NCBI GenBank assembly: GCA_041946965.1
Contig: JBHGBM010000075.1
Coordinates: 1 to 27,185, forward strand
DNA from: JBHGBM01 sp041946965
Lineage (GTDB): Bacteria; Acidobacteriota; Terriglobia; Bryobacterales; Bryobacteraceae
DNA length: 27,185 bases
Reading direction: 5' to 3'
Shown here: positions 22,386-27,185 of the stretch, piece after piece
How positions within the stretch are numbered: the first letter of the stretch is position 1
How the letters are laid out: the number at the start of each line of letters is the position of its first letter
Notes under the pieces: generated by a model
The model's input: only the letters and a program-made list of their open reading frames with translations
What the model was told of the DNA's origin: nothing
The model's database searches: none
Made by a program: the position numbers and the translations under genes

Positions 22386-24216
22386 TGACCTGCTGCTGTA
22401 CTACGAGCGGGAACTGGCCTATCTGCGCCAGATGGGCGCGGAGTTCGCGGGGAAGTATCCCAAGATCGCCGCGCGGCTGCTGATCGAGCCCGACAAGTGC
22501 GAAGATCCGCACGTGGAGCGGATGATCGAGGCCTTCGCCTTTCTTGCCGCGCGCGTCCACCTGAAGATCGACGACGAATTTCCCGAAATCACCGAGGCGC
22601 TGCTCAATATTCTTTACCCGCACTACCTGCGGCCCATCCCTTCCATGAGCGTCGCGGAGTTTCACGTGGACACCGAACAGGTGAGGCCGGAGACGGGACT
22701 GAAGCTTCCGCGCGGCTCGGTTCTGAACTCCCGCGCGGTGGGCGGCATGCCCTGCAAGTTCCGCACCGCCTTCGACGTGACCTTCTGGCCGGTGGCGGTG
22801 CAGGCGGCGGAGTGGAAAACGCCGGACCGCGCGCTGGCGGGACGCGCCTCAGACGCCGTGGGCGCCGTGCGGCTCGAGCTGCGCTGCCACGGCGAGCTGA
22901 CGTTTTCCAGGCTCTCGCTGCGTTCCCTGCGCTTCTATCTCAACGGCGACAGCAACCTGATCCACACGCTCTACGAAGTGCTGTGCAATAACGTCACCCA
23001 CATCGTGGTGCGCGATCCGGACCCCAAGTCGAAGGTGCGTCCGGTCATCCTGCCGGCGCACTTCTTGAAGCCGGTGGGATTTGCCGAGGACGAGGGCATG
23101 CTGCCCTTTGACCGCCGCTCGTTCGTGGGCTACCGGCTATTGCAGGAATATTTCTGTTTTCCCCAGAAGTTTTTCTTCATGGATCTGGAGGGGCTGGAGC
23201 AGGTGTGCGAGGCGGGGTTCGGATCGCGCGCCGAGGTCGTATTCCTGGTCTCGCCGTTCGAGCGCGGCGACCGGAGGCAGATGCTGGAACTGGGAGTCTC
23301 CACCAAGACTTTCCGCCTCGGCTGCGCGCCCATCGTCAACCTGTTCGCCCAGACCGCCGAGCCCATTCTGCTCGACCACACGCGTTACGAGTATCCGGTG
23401 GTGCCGGACGTAAGCCGCCGCACGGCGATGGAGGTGTTCTCCATCGACGACGTGGTGAGCGTGGACCCCCAAACCCAGGAGGTGTGGCGCTTCGAGCCGT
23501 TTTACTCCTACCGGCACAGCGCGCTGCGCGAAAAGCAGCAGGCCTTCTGGCACGCCGTCCGGCGGCGCTCCGGACGCCAGGGCGACGAGGGCACGGAAAT
23601 GTACATCTGCCTGGTGGACCTCTCCGGCCGTCCCTTGAAGCCCAACGCGCACGCGCTCACCGTTCGCACGACCTGCACCAACCGCGACCTGCCCTCGCGG
23701 CTGCCGTTCGGCAACGAGGGCGGCGACTTCGAGCTGGAAGGACCGGCGCCGGTGCGGCGCATCGTGGCCCTGCTGAAGCCGACCGACACGCTGCGCCCGC
23801 CGCTGGGGAAGAACGCGCTGTGGCGGCTGATCTCGCAGCTTTCTCTCAACTACCTCTCGCTGGTTGAGGATGGGCGCGAGGCGATGCAGGAGATGCTGCG
23901 GCTCTACAATTTCAGCGGATCCACGTATTCGGAAAAGCAGATCGAGGGCATTGTGGCGCTGGCCAGCAAGCGGCATTTCGCGCGCGTGGTTTCGGAGGAA
24001 GGCGTGGCGTTCGCGCGCGGCACCCGCGTCAGCATGGAGTTCGACGAGGACCAGTTTGTCGGCGGCGGCGTGTATCTGTTCGCCGCCGTGCTGGAGTGCT
24101 TCCTGGGGCTGTATGTGAATATGAACAGCTTCAGCCAGCTCGAAGCCAGATCGCGCCAGAGAAAGGAGATCTTGAAGCTTTGGCCACCGCGGGCCGGCCG
24201 GAAAATCCTGCTCTGA
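22378..24216 (+). CDS. tssF: T6SS baseplate protein TssF
   Basis: A 612-residue baseplate wedge protein. The N-terminus is strongly typical: LLLYYERELAYLRQMGAEFA, KYPKIAARL, DPHVERMIEAFAFLAARVHLKIDDEFPEI and LYPHYLRPIPSM. The C-terminal third holds ALWRLISQLSLNYLSL and GTRVSMEFDEDQFVGGGVYLFAAVLECFL-type family blocks, cited here in part. The start codon is GTG 22378, supported by the GGGGAGAGG just upstream and by the perfect N-terminus. It overlaps tssE by 8 bases and its 3' end contains the start of tssG. Confidence 0.95.
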   Translation: MRDDLLLYYERELAYLRQMGAEFAGKYPKIAARLLIEPDKCEDPHVERMIEAFAFLAARVHLKIDDEFPEITEALLNILYPHYLRPIPSMSVAEFHVDTEQVRPETGLKLPRGSVLNSRAVGGMPCKFRTAFDVTFWPVAVQAAEWKTPDRALAGRASDAVGAVRLELRCHGELTFSRLSLRSLRFYLNGDSNLIHTLYEVLCNNVTHIVVRDPDPKSKVRPVILPAHFLKPVGFAEDEGMLPFDRRSFVGYRLLQEYFCFPQKFFFMDLEGLEQVCEAGFGSRAEVVFLVSPFERGDRRQMLELGVSTKTFRLGCAPIVNLFAQTAEPILLDHTRYEYPVVPDVSRRTAMEVFSIDDVVSVDPQTQEVWRFEPFYSYRHSALREKQQAFWHAVRRRSGRQGDEGTEMYICLVDLSGRPLKPNAHALTVRTTCTNRDLPSRLPFGNEGGDFELEGPAPVRRIVALLKPTDTLRPPLGKNALWRLISQLSLNYLSLVEDGREAMQEMLRLYNFSGSTYSEKQIEGIVALASKRHFARVVSEEGVAFARGTRVSMEFDEDQFVGGGVYLFAAVLECFLGLYVNMNSFSQLEARSRQRKEILKLWPPRAGRKILL

Positions 24217-25205
24217 CGGACTCGCCCATCGGGGAGTTGCTCGCGCGCGAACCCTACCTGTTCGAGTTCTTCCAGGCCGTGCGCCTGCTGGAGCGGCTTC
24301 AGCCCGGGCGCGCCCCGGTCGGCCGCTTCGTAAGACCCGCCACGGAGGCCGTGCGCTTCGGCGTCACCACGTCGGTGGCGTTCCCCGCCAGCCAGATTCA
24401 GGAGCTCTCCTCCGATCCGCAACCTCGCATGCGGGTCAACTTCATGGGCCTGATCGGTCCGCTGGGACTGCTGCCGCTGCCGTACTCCGACCTCGTGCAG
24501 GAGCGGATCCGCAACCGCGATTACTCGCTGCGCGACTTTCTGGACATTTTTCACCACCGGATCATCTCCCTGTTCTTCCAGGCCTGGGAGAAATACCGCT
24601 TCACCATCGCCTACGAGCGCGGCGAGCGCGACCTGTTTTCCAGTCACCTCCGTGCTCTGATCGGAATCGGCTCGCCGGGCCTCCAGGACCGGCAGGAAGT
24701 GCCCGACGATTCGCTGCTGTTCTACGCCGGGCTGTTTGCGCTGCACACGCGTTCGGCGGAGGCGCTGCGGCAGGTGCTGGCCGATTATTTCGACGCGCCC
24801 GTGGAGGTGGAGCAGTTCGTGGGCGCCTGGTACCCGCTGGAGCGCGGCGCGCAGTGCAGCCTCGGCGCCGGCGAGCGCTATTCGGAGCAACTCGGCCTGG
24901 GCGTGGTGGTGGGCGACGAGGTGTGGGACCAGCAGGCGCGCGTGCGCGTGCAGTTGGGTCCGCTCAGCTACCAAAGGTATTGTGAATTCCTGCCCGGAGG
25001 GGCGGCGCACCGCGAGTTGAAAGCGATCGTGCGCTTTTTCGCCGGTAACGAGTTCGACGTCGAGGCGCAGTTGATTCTGAAACGCGAGGACGTGCCGCGC
25101 TGCGGGCTCGACGGAGAGCGGCGCCTGGGCTGGACCACCTGGGCCAGGACCGGCGCCTTCCCGCGCAATGCGGGGGATACTGTCTTGGAGATCAGCACTA
25201 CATAG
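24180..25205 (+). CDS. tssG: T6SS baseplate protein TssG
   Basis: A 341-residue partner of TssF. It opens with the family block LAREPYLFEFFQAVRLLERL and contains VRFGVTTSVAFPASQI, RMRVNFMGLIGPLGLLPLPYS, DFLDIFHHRIISLFFQAWEKYR, FDAPVEVEQFVGAW, LGLGVVVGDEVWDQQARVRV and FLPGG in order. TTG 24180 is my chosen start: AAAGGAG lies at 24162-24168 and the resulting MATAGRPENPAL leader is of normal length. An ATG at 24096 is in frame but would bury 84 more bases in tssF. With the TTG start the overlap with tssF is 37 bases. Confidence 0.93.
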   Translation: MATAGRPENPALTDSPIGELLAREPYLFEFFQAVRLLERLQPGRAPVGRFVRPATEAVRFGVTTSVAFPASQIQELSSDPQPRMRVNFMGLIGPLGLLPLPYSDLVQERIRNRDYSLRDFLDIFHHRIISLFFQAWEKYRFTIAYERGERDLFSSHLRALIGIGSPGLQDRQEVPDDSLLFYAGLFALHTRSAEALRQVLADYFDAPVEVEQFVGAWYPLERGAQCSLGAGERYSEQLGLGVVVGDEVWDQQARVRVQLGPLSYQRYCEFLPGGAAHRELKAIVRFFAGNEFDVEAQLILKREDVPRCGLDGERRLGWTTWARTGAFPRNAGDTVLEISTT

Positions 25206-25218
25206 ACCGGAGAGTGTT

Positions 25219-27185
25219 ATGCCGAACTTACGATCCCTGATCGGGAAACTGAACGACACCACGCGCGGCGCGCTCGAAGGCGCGGCCGCCCTGTGCCTGT
25301 CGCGCACGCACTACAACGTGGAGGTCGAGCACCTTCTGGCGAAGATGCTGGACGCCGCCGATTCCGACTTTCCGCGCATCCTGAAAGCGTTCGGGGTGGA
25401 TAAGTCGCGGCTGGCGACGGAACTCGCCCATAGCCTGGACCGGCTCAAGACCGGCAACGCGCGCAACCCCGCGTTCAGTCCCACGCTGTTGAAGACGTTC
25501 AGCGAGGCGTGGCTCACCGGCTCGGTGGATTACAACGCCGGGCAGATCCGGACCGGTTTCATCGTGCTGGCGCTGGCGGCCGATGAAGACCTCGCGCGGC
25601 TGATGCGCGAGGTGAGCCGGGAATGGCAGAAGATCGAGGCGGAGAAGCTGAAGAAGGAATTCGCCGCCATCGTGCGCGGTTCCCACGAGGAAATCATGGC
25701 CGCGGCGGCCGCCGCGCCGGGAGTCCCGGGGGCGCCGCGGGCGGCGGGCGGCAAGACGCCCAACCTCGATCAGTACACCGTCGATCTGACCGCCAATGCC
25801 AAAGCCGGAAAGATCGATCCCGTGCTGGGGCGCGATTTCGAAATCCGGCAGATCGTCGATATCCTGATGCGGCGGCGGCAGAACAACCCGATTCTCACCG
25901 GCGAGGCGGGCGTGGGCAAGAGCGCGATCGTGGAAGGGTTCGCCATGCGCATCGCCCAGGGCGACGTGCCCGCGCCGCTGAAAAACGTCTCGCTGCGCGG
26001 CCTGGACCTCGGGCTGTTGCAGGCCGGCGCCGGAGTGAAGGGCGAGTTCGAGAACCGTCTGAAGGGGCTCATCGAGGAAGTGAAGGCCTCACCCACGCCC
26101 GTCATCCTGTTCATCGACGAGGCGCACACCATGATCGGCGCGGGCGGCTCCGCCGGGCAGAATGACGCCGCCAACCTGCTGAAACCCGCGCTGGCGCGCG
26201 GCGAGCTGAGGACCATTGCGGCCACCACCTGGAGCGAGTACAAGAAATATTTCGAGAAGGACCCCGCGCTCACGCGCCGTTTCCAGGTGGTCAAGGTGGA
26301 GGAGCCCAGCGAAGCCCTCTGCAACGTCATGATGCGGGGCGTGGTGCCGATTCTGGAGAAGCACCACAACGTGCGCATCCTGGATGAAGGGGTGGAGGCC
26401 GCGGTAAAGTTCTCGCACCGCTACCTGGCGGACCGGCAACTGCCCGACAAGGCCGTCAGTGTTCTGGACACCGCCTGCGCGCGGCTCGCGCTGGGACAGG
26501 CCACCACGCCCCCGGCGCTCGAGGCGGTGACGCGCGAGATCGAAGACCTGGAATTGCAGGAGCGCGTGCTCAGCCGCGAGGCGAATCTCGGCGCCGACCA
26601 CGCAGAACGCCTGGAGAAGATCGCCGCACGCAAGGGCGCAGCCCTGCGGCGCAAGGCGGAAATCGAGGAACGCTGGGCGAAGGAGGCGGGGCTTGTGAAC
26701 CGCATCCGCGAGTTGCGGAGCCAGTTGGAGGCCCCCGCTCCGGGCGCCCCCGCCGCCACGCCGGAAGGCGCCGCCGCACAGCCCGCCGCCGATCCCGAAG
26801 CGGTGCGCGCGGAGCTTGCGGCGCTCAACGCCGAGCTCGACGCCGTGCAAGGCGATTCGCCGCTCATGCGCGTCTGCGTGGATGCGCAGGTGATCGGGGA
26901 GGTGATCTCGGGCTGGACCGGCATCCCGGTCGGCAAAATGATGAAGGACGAGATCGCCACCATCCTCAAGCTCGACGAGCACCTGGGCAAGCGCGTCATC
27001 GGGCAGGATCATGCGCTGGCCGCCATCTGCGAGCGCATCCGCACCTCCAAGGCGAACCTGGAAGATCCCAGCAAACCCGTCGGCGTGTTCCTGCTGGTGG
27101 GACCCAGCGGGGTGGGCAAGACCGAGACGGCGCTGGCGCTCTCCGACCTGCTCTACGGCGGCGAGCACAACGTGATCACCATCAA
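25219..27185 (+). CDS. tssH: T6SS sheath-recycling AAA+ unfoldase TssH (ClpV), 3' end outside window
   Basis: The first 655 codons of a ClpV-type ATPase, open to the right edge with no stop. ClpV pulls contracted TssC apart so the sheath can be reused. Order seen: N-terminal Clp domain (about 1-160), then AAA1 with Walker A GEAGVGKS (228-235) and Walker B VILFIDEAHT (295-304), sensor ATTWSEYKKYFEKD and arginine-finger region LTRRF, a coiled-coil middle domain (about 430-545) with an Ala/Pro-rich insert (PAPGAPAATPEGAAAQPAADP), and AAA2 Walker A GPSGVGKT (628-635). The GWTGIPVGKM motif is of the ClpV/ClpB kind. ATG 25219 follows GGAGAG by 7 bases and lies 13 bp after tssG. TagJ in the same operon is a likely partner. 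Confidence 0.96.
   Translation, partial: MPNLRSLIGKLNDTTRGALEGAAALCLSRTHYNVEVEHLLAKMLDAADSDFPRILKAFGVDKSRLATELAHSLDRLKTGNARNPAFSPTLLKTFSEAWLTGSVDYNAGQIRTGFIVLALAADEDLARLMREVSREWQKIEAEKLKKEFAAIVRGSHEEIMAAAAAAPGVPGAPRAAGGKTPNLDQYTVDLTANAKAGKIDPVLGRDFEIRQIVDILMRRRQNNPILTGEAGVGKSAIVEGFAMRIAQGDVPAPLKNVSLRGLDLGLLQAGAGVKGEFENRLKGLIEEVKASPTPVILFIDEAHTMIGAGGSAGQNDAANLLKPALARGELRTIAATTWSEYKKYFEKDPALTRRFQVVKVEEPSEALCNVMMRGVVPILEKHHNVRILDEGVEAAVKFSHRYLADRQLPDKAVSVLDTACARLALGQATTPPALEAVTREIEDLELQERVLSREANLGADHAERLEKIAARKGAALRRKAEIEERWAKEAGLVNRIRELRSQLEAPAPGAPAATPEGAAAQPAADPEAVRAELAALNAELDAVQGDSPLMRVCVDAQVIGEVISGWTGIPVGKMMKDEIATILKLDEHLGKRVIGQDHALAAICERIRTSKANLEDPSKPVGVFLLVGPSGVGKTETALALSDLLYGGEHNVITI

Overview
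The window is GC-rich bacterial DNA and most of it (about 4.5 kb to the right edge) is a type VI secretion system (T6SS) locus. The likely source is an acidobacterium of the Bryobacterales/Solibacteraceae type. The main clue is the C-terminal domain of the gene at 3268-4449 (VNAASY...PGSI start, then a BACON/Ig-like body), which matches the 'Solibacter uncharacterised C-terminal domain' (TIGR03437) expanded in that group. This taxonomic call is an inference, not a database result.

Left flank (1-4490), accessory genes: a pair of 20-bp direct repeats at the very edge (possibly the end of a mobile element); a Tat-type sulfatase; an OsmC-family peroxidase; a SpoIIE/RsbU-type PP2C phosphatase on the minus strand; a CusF-like copper-binding lipoprotein; and a secreted metallo-beta-lactamase-fold protein with the Solibacter-type C-terminal domain.

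T6SS left arm (4491-15314), mostly minus strand, read right to left: tssK2, a secreted zinc phospholipase C/S1-P1 nuclease-like enzyme, [a plus-strand gene inserted], tssK1, tssL, tssM, and a membrane Ser/Thr kinase with an extracytoplasmic FGE-like domain. This arm encodes the membrane complex (TssL, TssM), two different baseplate-membrane adaptors (TssK) and a probable post-translational regulator. The inserted plus-strand gene (11707-13062) is the most novel object here: a truncated kinase-like N-lobe, a long proline/alanine-rich region carrying eight copies of a [GE]EFTRMF-type motif, and a C-terminal membrane anchor.

T6SS right arm (15360 to the edge), plus strand: a SAM-dependent methyltransferase, then tssB, tssC, hcp, tagJ, tssA, tssE, tssF, tssG and the start of tssH/clpV, which runs off the window. 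These encode the sheath (TssB/C), tube (Hcp), assembly and recycling factors (TssA, TagJ, ClpV) and baseplate (TssE/F/G). They are tightly packed with short overlaps. The exceptions are a consensus TATAAT in front of tssB and a strong hairpin between hcp and tagJ, which could give Hcp higher expression than the rest.

No tssI/vgrG, PAAR, tssJ or fha gene is visible; these may lie to the right of the window. No rRNA, tRNA or CRISPR array was recognised. No gene-free stretch exceeds 300 bases.
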